This document shows positions 7,561-15,765 of a DNA stretch of 64,000 nucleotides, piece after piece. The position numbers and the translations under genes were made by a program. The DNA is from a virus, in IMG/VR virus record IMGVR_UViG_3300031950_000001, positions 80,056 to 144,055 of that record; one strand, given 5' to 3'. Position 1 is the stretch's first letter. Each line of letters starts with the position of its first letter. The notes beneath the pieces were generated by a model. That model was not told where the DNA came from and did no database searches. It was given only the letters and a program-made list of their open reading frames with translations.

Positions 7561-8241
7561 GTGACTCGTGTTATGTTCGAGGGGGTTATCGTATACCCCA
7601 ATCAGATTTCTTGCGACCGTATTAAAAAGCTGCTCCAGTCTTACATGGACGAGACGGGGTCGTATATCGTTACGGATAACCAGCCATCCGCCGTCTTTGT
7701 AGACACCGCCATTGTGTTTCCTGGCGATTACTATGACGGCTTTGATGACCTTGTCCCGGAGCTGTTTTATAACGGAGAAGGATGGTTGTTATGGCACACA
7801 CCGGCGCTCCAGCTTGTAGGCTTTATTCTCGATGGTCGCGAGATGGAAGGAACGGACTATGATTCTTACATTAAGTATGTTATAAATACAGGTAAGGTAC
7901 CAAAAGTACCGCCTTCTCTAAGGCCGATTTGGCAAAGATACAGGTCGAGTCGAACGGAGCTCTATCAGCTGATTGGGCGCTATTATAAACACTCATTTCC
8001 TAATTTTGAGTTTATTGATCATTATTGCAAAGTATATGGCGGTGATAGGAATGCGATTCTACGGTGTTGGATCGAGTCTATTGTGTGCCATAGCCGATGC
8101 TTCTTCCGACACAAATATCGTCGGGAGATAAAGCCGACGATGAGCATTTTTAGGAAAGGCGTTAGATTATTGGACGCGCTTCTTTTGAACAAGGGCGTTA
8201 CGTTGTTGGATGCACTGAAGTCGCAATCGAGCGGAAACTAA
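7561..8241 (+). CDS. Paralogue 4 of the unrecognised family
   Basis: A 226-residue relative of the genes at 694, 1354 and 2025. FEGVIVYPNQISCDRIKKLL matches the N-terminal block, and PSAVFVDTAIVFPGDYY, GEGWLLW, a Phe-Ile-Leu-Asp-Gly turn and RHKYRREIKPTMSIFRKG match the later blocks. I start it at GTG 7561, preceded by GAGGAGG; a frame opening at 7486 has no ribosome site. It is separated from its paralogues by the protease gene and has its own leader hairpins. It is more diverged, so this duplication is older. Confidence 0.72.
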   Translation: MTRVMFEGVIVYPNQISCDRIKKLLQSYMDETGSYIVTDNQPSAVFVDTAIVFPGDYYDGFDDLVPELFYNGEGWLLWHTPALQLVGFILDGREMEGTDYDSYIKYVINTGKVPKVPPSLRPIWQRYRSSRTELYQLIGRYYKHSFPNFEFIDHYCKVYGGDRNAILRCWIESIVCHSRCFFRHKYRREIKPTMSIFRKGVRLLDALLLNKGVTLLDALKSQSSGN

Positions 8242-8278
8242 CATTTTTACTCAAAATGGGTGGTAAGGAGTACCGCCT

Positions 8279-8304
8279 AAAATTTGATTCCGGAATCAAA
8301 TTTT
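8279..8304. repeat. Dispersed palindrome, copy 2
   Basis: A perfect 26-bp palindrome around TTTGATTCCGGAATCAAA followed by TTAGC. It lies 37 bp after paralogue 4 and directly before the protease remnant. Confidence 0.9.
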
Positions 8305-8317
8305 TTAGCTAGTCGCA

Positions 8318-8457
8318 TTGGGACTATTGCGGTTAAAGACCAGTCGACAGGTGCCGCATGTGGCCAAACTACTGCCAGTCGAAGCGAAGGTGTATATCTT
8401 TCAGCCGATTTATGCGGCGGGATGTTCTCTCCTGCATCCGCCGATTGCTACGAAAGG
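8318..8457 (+). pseudogene. Fragment of a second trypsin-like protease
   Basis: About 46 codons (LGLLRLKTSRQVPHVAKLLP to CSLLHPPIATKG) closely match the protease at 6751. The match covers the segment just after the catalytic aspartate up to the Pro-rich loop. The 5' part is missing and the 3' end is joined at 8458 to TnpB sequence. A duplicated protease gene therefore once stood here. The divergence from the first copy is modest. Confidence 0.8.
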
Positions 8458-8681
8458 ACCAGAACACAAGCATCCGCATCGGATATTTGAATGCCGCTCG
8501 AAACATTGAGCGGGAAGCGCTACTTGTGATCAACAGAGGCCGGAGTGGGTTCACGGACTCTCTAAACGGACGTGGACAGGACGTAAGACCCTTCGGGGCA
8601 GTCCTGGATGAAGCGTCAAAATTGGCCGACGAACGGCGGCCTTCCATTCCTGCCGTGGTTTAGGCAGGTTTGGTAAACCAG
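8458..8681 (+). mobile_element. Decayed IS607 copy: TnpB remnant and right end
   Basis: The protease fragment ends in PEHKHP, which matches a mid-TnpB segment of the intact copy. It is followed by an internal deletion and then NAARNIEREA through the C-terminus (DEASKLADERRPSIPAVV, stop at 8661). The right end GGCAGGTTTGGTAAACC-AG follows. tnpA, the left end and most of the RuvC domain are gone. The orientation is opposite to the intact copy. The right-end hairpin arm is partly eroded. Confidence 0.85.
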
Positions 8682-8873
8682 TGGCAAGTGTTTGCGCCAG
8701 TAACTTGCACACAGAAGTCGCCGGTGCCGTGTCTGATATGGCAGTGGGATGCGGGGCGCATGTGTCTGCGCAATGGCAATAGTCCGCTAGTGATTCATGT
8801 GTCTGGGCGTGGGAAACCGTACTTGAGCGCATGGGATAACATGATGCGTAATCGGTGGTCATGTCGGGAGTAA
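8682..8873 (+). pseudogene. Orphan 3' gene fragment after the decayed IS607
   Basis: An open frame continues from the IS right end for 64 codons (WQVFAPVTCTQKSPVPCLIW and on to NRWSCRE). No start or ribosome site of its own is seen. It is probably the tail of whatever gene the decayed element entered. It shows no similarity I recognise. Confidence 0.4.
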
Positions 8874-8995
8874 GGTGTAGTGTGGGCTGATCGGCAGGTT
8901 GGCGGCTAAGCCTGCCAATGAACCGACACCGGCGCCACCAGCGCAGCAACCGTGATCATACTTGCATAAAGAACGAGAAGGTCTATCATTTGGGA

Positions 8996-9652
8996 GTGCG
9001 GCCTGTGGCGAACTATACCATTTTTTACCGTTGTGACGATGGCGCTGGTCCGTTTTATACACCTGGTACCAATTTTTCCGGCGTTTATCGCGCGTGGTTT
9101 GATGGGCGTTATTATCGCGTAGATCATTATAGCGACGTTCCGGAGGGGGATTACCTCGTCGTAGGGACTCGGGACTATTACAGTTCCGAGTGCCCGCCAA
9201 GAGATTCCTTTACCATTTTCTATCGTTGTAGAGATAATGCAGGACCATACTCCAGATATGGCACTAATTACTCCGGCGTTTATTACAATTGGCATGATCT
9301 GTGTCATTATCGCGTAGATCATTATAGCGATATTCCGGAAGGGAATTACTTCTACGGCTTGGACCCGGACTATTACGGTTCCGAGTGCCCGCCAGGCGAT
9401 TTTACTATTTTCTATCGTTGTGGCGATAATGCGGGACCATACTACGCAGCTTCCACTAAGTACTCCGGCGTTTATTACTATCCGGGTGATGAGCAGTATT
9501 ACCGCGTCGATCATTATAGTTGGCAGCCCGAGGGCGAGGGGCTCGCCGGCTGGCGATTGTCTTATTACGGTCCCACTTGTCCAGGCGGCCCTTCTTTTAA
9601 CCCTGCTTGGGCGCTTTATACCAATACTTATATAGGGAACGGCCATGTATAA
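8996..9652 (+). CDS. Tyr-rich protein of three tandem 60-residue repeats
   Basis: The protein is built from three copies of a unit of about 60 residues. Each opens F/YTIFYRCxDxAGPxY, continues with xxYSGVYxxW and YYRVDHYSxxPEG, and ends YYGSECPP. Tyr, Gly and Asp are abundant and each unit has two Cys. The frame is open from ATG 8918, but the best ribosome site (TTGGGAG) favours a GTG near 8996-9005. Its stop overlaps the ATG of the fibre gene that follows, so it is probably a co-translated virion surface or fibre-tip protein. No family recognised. Confidence 0.65.
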   Translation: MRPVANYTIFYRCDDGAGPFYTPGTNFSGVYRAWFDGRYYRVDHYSDVPEGDYLVVGTRDYYSSECPPRDSFTIFYRCRDNAGPYSRYGTNYSGVYYNWHDLCHYRVDHYSDIPEGNYFYGLDPDYYGSECPPGDFTIFYRCGDNAGPYYAASTKYSGVYYYPGDEQYYRVDHYSWQPEGEGLAGWRLSYYGPTCPGGPSFNPAWALYTNTYIGNGHV

Positions 9653-11963
9653 GAAAAACGATCCCAGTCCGAAACCTATCAAGGCCAAAGTCGTCAAGGC
9701 CTCTGATGGCTCCGGTATCACATCTGGAGTTACGGCGTACCACATTACCGGTACGAGCCGTACTACCGGCAGTGGGAGCCTAACCCATATTGCGAACGGC
9801 TTATGGTCTTATACGCCAACGCAGAGCGAGACCAACTACAACGAATTCGCAATCGAGTTTTACCATGCGGACGCCGTAGCTAGGGGTCCAATCGTTCAGG
9901 TCTTTACGTCCAGCAAGCTTGTTTCCGAATTGAATGATCTCGCAAAGACGGATATCCTCAGCGACGGCGTAGCCTTCCCAGGCGCTCGTATCGATGCGGC
10001 CATCTCTAGCCGTCTGGCTACAGGCGATAGCAGGCTCAATTACTTGGATGCCTCGATTTCGAGCCGATTGGCCTCGACGGATAGCCGACTCAACAACCTC
10101 GATGCCGCTATTTCGAGCAGGCTGGCTACGAATGATTCGAGGCTTAATAATCTCGATGCTACCATTTCGAGCCGTGCGTCAGCGACGTATTACACCAGCG
10201 AACGAGCGGCCAAACTCGATTATCTGGATGCTTCCATCAGCAGTCGACTAGCTTCGTCGGCTTATACGGCTCCGGATAACGCCGGGATTGCGGCGATTAA
10301 AGCGAAGACCGATAAGCTCACCTTTAATGAAGGGAACGCTGTCTATGCTTATGGTTCGACGGGCGGCGCGTCGGCTGAAGAGGTTTGGACCTACTCCAAT
10401 AGATCGCTCACCGATAAATCCGGATTCTCCTTAACTTCAGATTATAATGCGGCGAAAAATGCTGCCTCTCAGTCGACGGTCGATGCGATTAAAGCGCAAA
10501 CCGACAAGCTGCAATTCACTACCGAAAACTACGTAAAAGCCAAAGCGGAAATCGTCGGTGATAAAACTGGCTATGGTCTTACAACCGACTACGACCGTGC
10601 AAAAACAGCGTTGGCCGTCTCTGAATACACCGCCCCCGATAACGCAAGCATTACGGCTATTAAGACGCAAACCGATAAATTACAGTTCAATGCTGCCAAT
10701 GACGTAAAAGCTACACTGGATGGCGAAACCGTTACCGTTTCCACCAATCAGGACAAGACTGGCTATTCCTTGACATCGGACTATGATGCCGCAAAAACAG
10801 CGGCTAGCCAGTCTACGGTTAATGCTATCAAGACCAAAACCGACAAACTCACGTTTAATGAATCTAATGCGGTCTATGCGTACGGACCCGCAGGGGGCGG
10901 AGCGTCTGCTGAAGAGGTCTGGACGTACTCCAACCGATCCTTGACCGACAAGTCGGGCTTCTCGCTGACCTCGGACTACAACGCTGCGAAGACTGCCGCG
11001 TCGCAGTCAACAGTTGATGCGATTAAATCGAAGACCGATAAACTCACATTTAATGAATCTAATGCCGTCTATGCCTATGGCTCAACTGGCGGTGCATCTG
11101 CCGAAGAAGTCTGGACGTATTCTAACCGATCTCTTACGGATAAGTCGAATTTCTCGCTTACTTCGGACTACAATGCAGCAAAGACTGCCGCTTCGCAGTC
11201 AACAGTTGATGCTATCAAGGCCAAGACGGATCGTCTGCAATTTACGACCGACAACGACGTTAAAGCAACCCTTGACGGCGAGAAAGTTACTGTTCAGTCG
11301 AACGAAGACAAGACAGGTTACTCGCTAACCTCTGCTTATGATGCCGCCAAAAATGCCGCTTCGCAATCTACGGCTGATGCTATTAAGGCCAAAACCGACA
11401 AACTCACATTCAACGACTCGAACGCAGTCTACGCCTACGGAGCCGGTGGCGCGTCGGCAGCCGAAGTGTGGTCGTATTCGACACGATCGCTTACTGATAA
11501 GGCAGGGTTCTCGCTAACCTCCGATTATGATGCCGCCAAGACGGCTGCGTCGCAGTCATCGGTCAACGCCATTCTTAATAAGATGGCTGCAACAGTGGTG
11601 ATCGTTAGTCCGCTTAATCCTGTATCCAAGCAAATAACCCTAATCAAAGGCGATTCGTACGAAGCCGAAGATAACCGTGATATACGATTTATGCTCGGTC
11701 CTACGCCAGACTTGTCTTCGTATTCACTCACATTTACAGCTGTTGAGACGGAAAGAGGCGCGTTCGTTATTGAAAAGACGCCGAGGCGTATTATACAAGA
11801 TAATCATCAGATTCTATCTATCGAACTCACGTCGGCAGATACGGCTAATTTGCCCGTCGGACCGAATTCACTCGAATATAATATAAAAGCTGCAAAGAGT
11901 GACGGTGATAAAATCACACTTGTTATGGGATCGATAACGGTCATCGAAGGCCGCGTTCGATAA
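9645..11963 (+). CDS. Repetitive tail-fibre-like protein
   Basis: A 772-residue protein. The N-terminal 110 residues look beta-rich (KAKVVKASDGSGITSGVTAY). Then come short ISSRLATxDSRLNNLDA heptad-like repeats (about residues 120-200). Next are several copies of a module of about 70 residues containing AIKxKTDKLTFNESNAVYAYG, EEVWTYSNRSLTDK and YNAAKTAASQSTVDAI. The last 120 residues are non-repetitive (KQITLIKGDSYEAEDNRDI), resembling the beta domains of phage appendage proteins. This layout suits a trimeric coiled-coil fibre or baseplate appendage. It starts at ATG 9645 inside the previous stop and ends before a terminator. Confidence 0.75.
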   Translation: MYKKNDPSPKPIKAKVVKASDGSGITSGVTAYHITGTSRTTGSGSLTHIANGLWSYTPTQSETNYNEFAIEFYHADAVARGPIVQVFTSSKLVSELNDLAKTDILSDGVAFPGARIDAAISSRLATGDSRLNYLDASISSRLASTDSRLNNLDAAISSRLATNDSRLNNLDATISSRASATYYTSERAAKLDYLDASISSRLASSAYTAPDNAGIAAIKAKTDKLTFNEGNAVYAYGSTGGASAEEVWTYSNRSLTDKSGFSLTSDYNAAKNAASQSTVDAIKAQTDKLQFTTENYVKAKAEIVGDKTGYGLTTDYDRAKTALAVSEYTAPDNASITAIKTQTDKLQFNAANDVKATLDGETVTVSTNQDKTGYSLTSDYDAAKTAASQSTVNAIKTKTDKLTFNESNAVYAYGPAGGGASAEEVWTYSNRSLTDKSGFSLTSDYNAAKTAASQSTVDAIKSKTDKLTFNESNAVYAYGSTGGASAEEVWTYSNRSLTDKSNFSLTSDYNAAKTAASQSTVDAIKAKTDRLQFTTDNDVKATLDGEKVTVQSNEDKTGYSLTSAYDAAKNAASQSTADAIKAKTDKLTFNDSNAVYAYGAGGASAAEVWSYSTRSLTDKAGFSLTSDYDAAKTAASQSSVNAILNKMAATVVIVSPLNPVSKQITLIKGDSYEAEDNRDIRFMLGPTPDLSSYSLTFTAVETERGAFVIEKTPRRIIQDNHQILSIELTSADTANLPVGPNSLEYNIKAAKSDGDKITLVMGSITVIEGRVR

Positions 11964-11997
11964 CACGAGAATTCCGTTTATCCGCTCTTGACACGGA

Positions 11998-12033
11998 CAC
12001 CTCGACGGCATAGATTAGTCGAGGTGTTTTTTT
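11998..12033 (+). terminator. Intrinsic terminator after the fibre gene
   Basis: CACCTCGAC and GTCGAGGTG form a perfect 9-bp stem with an 11-nt loop followed by seven Ts. It separates the fibre unit from the replication unit. Confidence 0.92.
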
Positions 12034-12055
12034 GTCCCTGCTTGGAGGGTCTGTA

Positions 12056-13549
12056 GTGAAGGCACTAATCACGGTTGGAGGTCCTCTTATCTCTATCGCT
12101 GCCGATGAGCAGACGCCGCTTACCGGTTCGATCGTCGAAAAGATCACCAAACCGCTCATCTTTACCAAGATTAAACTCAATTATCATCGAGGCAATCTCA
12201 ACAAGCATCCGGAACGATGTGTTCTCTATCATGTTGACGAACAAGGTAAGATTTGGTGTCATCGTGGCTGGATCGACAAAATTCACCGTATGCTCTTGTC
12301 AGAGGGATATGAAGTTACTATAAAAGAGGATTGGCCGCCGCTGGCGCGACCCGACTGCTATACAGAAGATATCCAAGCGTTGGCAAATAGCCTCCAATTC
12401 CGGCCTAAACAGATTGAATGCATTGCGGCTTTGATCGCAAGAATTAGAGACCGACGAGGTGGTGTTGTTGTCGCTCCTCCAGCGTTTGGAAAGACAAAGC
12501 TCATCTCGGCGTTGTGCGTTCTCTATCCTAAGGCGAAGATCGATATCATTACGCACGGTAACGAGCTCATTGAGGACCTTTATCGGCATGTTCTAAAGCT
12601 GACCCCGGACGTCGGTGTTATCGCCAAAGGAAGCTGCGACAAGCGTCGAGTAACGATTATCTCGGATATGAGTTTGAAGTATTCGGATGGAGACGCAGAT
12701 ATTGTATTGGCAGATGAAGTTCATAAACTCATGACGGATCGTGCGGTGAAGGAATTGGCAAGATACGATCACGCGTGTATGTTTGGATTTACGGCTACGC
12801 CCGACACACGGCTGGATAATGCCCATCGCCGAATGGAGGGGCTATTTGGTCCAGTGATCTTTCAGGTCGATTGGGAAGAGGCTGTCCGGCTCGGGGTCGT
12901 TGTTCCCATTCACGTCTATATGCTTCATATCGATTCCGGTGTTCCGGTATCGAAATATTACCGCAGCCAAATTAGTATGAAACGCTTTGCGTATTGGCGA
13001 AATACGGTTCGTAATCGCCGAATTGCCGAAGCCGCCCGAAACTTTGTTAAAGCTGGGCTTCAGACCCTCATCCTAGTTGAAACCGTTGAGCATATGGTGT
13101 ATCTTAAGGAGCTCCTTCCCGAATTTCAGGTCTGCTACAGCAACATGAATTTAGACCGTCCGGCCATGAAATTCCTTCGAAGCCGCGGATTGCTGGAGAA
13201 TGTTCCAAAACTTTCTTACCGCGATCGAATGGACGTCAAAGCGCGATTCGAGAATCGTGATATAATGGGTTGTATCGCCACTACAATTTGGACGCAGGGT
13301 GTTAGCTTCGATAGTCTTCAGGTTCTTATCCGTGCTGATGGCGGCTATAGCGAGACCAATAACCAACAATGGCCTGGCCGCGTCGCCAGAATTGATCCGA
13401 AAACCAATAAATCGTATGGTATTCTGGTAGATTGCTTCGACGAGTTCGATGTTTGGACCAAGGCCAGGTCTTTCGCTCGCCTCAGGAGCTATCGCAGCAA
13501 TGGCTGGCAAATCTCCCATCATCGGCCCAGTGAAACGCCTACCTTCTGA
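12056..13549 (+). CDS. UvsW-like superfamily 2 helicase
   Basis: A 497-residue protein with Walker A APPAFGKTKL (about residue 142), the DEAD-type box LADEVHKL and motif III FGFTATP. A C-terminal helicase domain carries GVSFDSLQVLIRA and QWPGRVARIDP, the QxxGRxxR motif. Phage proteins of this kind (T4 UvsW type) unwind recombination and replication intermediates. The GTG at 12056 follows CTTGGAGGG; the frame opens slightly upstream inside the terminator. It heads the replication and recombination cluster. The family is sure, the exact role inferred. Confidence 0.85.
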   Translation: MKALITVGGPLISIAADEQTPLTGSIVEKITKPLIFTKIKLNYHRGNLNKHPERCVLYHVDEQGKIWCHRGWIDKIHRMLLSEGYEVTIKEDWPPLARPDCYTEDIQALANSLQFRPKQIECIAALIARIRDRRGGVVVAPPAFGKTKLISALCVLYPKAKIDIITHGNELIEDLYRHVLKLTPDVGVIAKGSCDKRRVTIISDMSLKYSDGDADIVLADEVHKLMTDRAVKELARYDHACMFGFTATPDTRLDNAHRRMEGLFGPVIFQVDWEEAVRLGVVVPIHVYMLHIDSGVPVSKYYRSQISMKRFAYWRNTVRNRRIAEAARNFVKAGLQTLILVETVEHMVYLKELLPEFQVCYSNMNLDRPAMKFLRSRGLLENVPKLSYRDRMDVKARFENRDIMGCIATTIWTQGVSFDSLQVLIRADGGYSETNNQQWPGRVARIDPKTNKSYGILVDCFDEFDVWTKARSFARLRSYRSNGWQISHHRPSETPTF

Positions 13550-14204
13550 AATTCTTGCCACTTCGACGGTTCAAGCAAAGAATGAATTCGATCTCGAAAA
13601 GATAATCCGTGACTGCTATGTTGCAAATCGAAAGTATTACGTCGGCGATAGTCAATCCAAGTACGGAGATACGCAGACCCGATGGGACATGCCGTCCAGG
13701 AAGGACGGCCTTACCACCTGGGGCCGAATAGCTCGATTTCTTATCGAACATAATATCGATGATGTTCATCGCTATGTTCACGCCCAGTTTGCTGCCAGCG
13801 ATAATCCAGCTGCACTCTACCCTCCATTTCTCATCGGCGGGAATGCCCTCAAAGCCTATCATGAGTACAATAGTACTGCGGATGAACGGCTAAGGTCGAG
13901 TCTTCATGCGGAGATCTCTCGATTTAGAACGGAAGTTGTCTTAAACTCGAAGCCAGGTATGACTACGGAAGAGTGTTGGCGGTTTGTTTTGATGAATTCG
14001 GGCAATAGTATTTCGCCGCTCTTGCGTTATCTGTGTGCTGTCGATATTGGAGCTATGGATTTGGCGAAGTTTTGGTATGACGCTGCTATGTTGCAAGTCA
14101 TCATGGATCCACGCGGATATATCCGCGTATGGGACGATTGTTTCAACGGGCGTATCAAAACGTTGATTACCGGGGCCGGAATTTTGATTCCGGAATCAAA
14201 ATAA
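13500..14204 (+). CDS. Unrecognised protein of the replication cluster
   Basis: About 234 residues from ATG 13500, overlapping the helicase end by 50 nt, with CAGGAG upstream. It is soluble, mostly helical and contains YYVGDSQSKYGDTQTRWDMP and a Trp-rich C-terminal segment (GYIRVWDDCFNGRIK). No family recognised. The last codons (ILIPESK) and the stop are supplied by a copy of the dispersed palindrome, which shows these repeats can insert into or define gene ends. Its place between two helicases suggests a replication accessory role. Confidence 0.6.
   Translation: MAGKSPIIGPVKRLPSEILATSTVQAKNEFDLEKIIRDCYVANRKYYVGDSQSKYGDTQTRWDMPSRKDGLTTWGRIARFLIEHNIDDVHRYVHAQFAASDNPAALYPPFLIGGNALKAYHEYNSTADERLRSSLHAEISRFRTEVVLNSKPGMTTEECWRFVLMNSGNSISPLLRYLCAVDIGAMDLAKFWYDAAMLQVIMDPRGYIRVWDDCFNGRIKTLITGAGILIPESK
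14181..14202. repeat. Dispersed palindrome, copy 3 (encodes a gene end)
   Basis: A 22-bp palindrome with the TTTGATTCCGGAATCAAA core. It is translated as the last residues of the upstream gene and overlaps its TAA. Confidence 0.88.
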
Positions 14205-14214
14205 GGAGTCTCCA

Positions 14215-15753
14215 ATGCAGCAGAACAGCCGTTTAGACCTCATTCTGTCCTATGTGATTCACAACCCTGCCTTTGCACGAACGGCATTTACACAGCTTAC
14301 GGACGAGCATTTTAATCTGATGACCGAACAGCACTATCGGCTATTGTGGCAATTTCTAAAAATCTATTACCAGCAGTTTAGTAGCGTTCCGAGCCAAAGC
14401 GTACTGAAAGATAGCATTAAAGCGCTTAGTCGAGAAAATACGATTATCTCAAAGCTAGAAGACAGCGTCCTTCAGCTTATTGATACCCTTTACAGTCGAC
14501 CTTCAAGCGATTTCCAAGATACCGCTCATGCAAATCGCGTTTTGCAGGATTTCTTAGGAGAAGTACTCAAGCGAAACCTAGCCAAGAACCTTGAGCTCGC
14601 GTCCGATGCGCCGACGATTAAACTACCTAAGATCCTTCAAGAAGCCGAGGAGAAGTTGCGCCACATCTCGACGATTACAAATCCGGTCCCGACCGGGTCG
14701 ATCGTCGATGCCCTTTTCCAGCAAGACGTAGGCGACATTGTACTGACTGGTCTGCCATTTATTGACGACCACATGAAAATGCGGACAAAAAACGTAAATG
14801 TTCTTTTAGGGCCGACAGGCGGCGGCAAGACGACGCTTGCGTGCCAGATCCTAACCCAAGCAGCTCTAACCCTATATGCCGATGACCGTTTTCTCGGCAG
14901 AGAGCCGTCGGGATGGTTCGCGTATTTTGGATATGAAGGTCCTATAGGCCGATCAGCATCCCTGATGATGAGTTATGCGGCCAGAATCCCAAGAAATGTA
15001 TTAGTTAATCTACGTAGCCTAGACGAGCTTTCAACGACCGAGAGACCAAGTGATTCCGATAGAGAACTTAGAAATCGAGGTGAAATACCGAGACTTGTCG
15101 GACAACGAGAGCGATTTGAAGAAGCCCAAAGCATCTTATCCAAGTACGTTAAAATATTTGACTTTTCCGGAGGAAAAGATAAAGACGGTCGATCATACGG
15201 ACATGGCGGTATCGACGAAATCGCCTCATTTGTCGACCATCATTGCAGTCAAACAAAGCTCCTGCCGAAGCTAATCGTTATCGATTGGGCAGGGATGGTT
15301 GTCCAGCGTTATATTAGTGCCCATAATCAGTCCGATAAAAACCTGATCATAGAACTGGGTCGGTTTGTTGATAAGGTCTATAATAAAATTGCGAGTCCGT
15401 ATAACTGCGTTGTGCTTGTCGTTCATCAGCTAAGAGGGGCCGTCCAACGCAACAAAACCATGTGCATGTCCGCCACCCACGCGGATGCGGCATGGTGCTC
15501 GGATTTTGGGGTTAACGCTTCGTACGTTTTCTGTCTTGGCGATAAAGACCCTGATACGAACGTCTGTCTGTTGCGATGGACAAAGACGCGGGACGGCAAG
15601 ACTCCGCCTCCCATCGTTTGCCAGTTGGACGGCGAACTCTCTCGATTTGTGACCGTTGATGACCTTTATCAATACGACTACGTCATTAAGCAGATTGTGC
15701 CGCGTGAGAAAGAGACGAGCCGAAAACCTCGTGTGTTTAGCGTCGATTTTTAG
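14215..15753 (+). CDS. DnaB-like replicative helicase
   Basis: A 512-residue protein. Residues 1-150 resemble the DnaB N-terminal helical domain (NPAFARTAFTQLTDEHFNLM). The RecA-like motor follows with Walker A LLGPTGGGKTTLACQ (about residues 197-212), WFAYFGYEG, Walker B LIVIDWAGMV and VVLVVHQLRG, the sensor segment of DnaB and T4 gp41 helicases. It would unwind the fork 5' to 3' as a hexamer with the primase encoded directly downstream. The ATG at 14215 follows AAGGAGTC. Confidence 0.88.
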   Translation: MQQNSRLDLILSYVIHNPAFARTAFTQLTDEHFNLMTEQHYRLLWQFLKIYYQQFSSVPSQSVLKDSIKALSRENTIISKLEDSVLQLIDTLYSRPSSDFQDTAHANRVLQDFLGEVLKRNLAKNLELASDAPTIKLPKILQEAEEKLRHISTITNPVPTGSIVDALFQQDVGDIVLTGLPFIDDHMKMRTKNVNVLLGPTGGGKTTLACQILTQAALTLYADDRFLGREPSGWFAYFGYEGPIGRSASLMMSYAARIPRNVLVNLRSLDELSTTERPSDSDRELRNRGEIPRLVGQRERFEEAQSILSKYVKIFDFSGGKDKDGRSYGHGGIDEIASFVDHHCSQTKLLPKLIVIDWAGMVVQRYISAHNQSDKNLIIELGRFVDKVYNKIASPYNCVVLVVHQLRGAVQRNKTMCMSATHADAAWCSDFGVNASYVFCLGDKDPDTNVCLLRWTKTRDGKTPPPIVCQLDGELSRFVTVDDLYQYDYVIKQIVPREKETSRKPRVFSVDF

Positions 15754-15765
15754 AAGGAGCGTTTC

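Noticed and set aside
8490-8663. Functional small TnpB-like gene
   Set aside because: It keeps only the C-terminal tail after an internal deletion and lacks the first two RuvC residues and the zinc ribbon.
8906-9745. 279-codon minus-strand frame rich in Ile and Val
   Set aside because: It is the reverse reading of the Tyr-rich repeats. The plus-strand frame has repeat conservation and overlaps the fibre start in the usual phage manner.
11987-12016. TTGACA with a TAGATT box as a promoter for the helicase
   Set aside because: The -10 match is poor and the whole site lies in the stem-loop of the terminator at 11998-12033.
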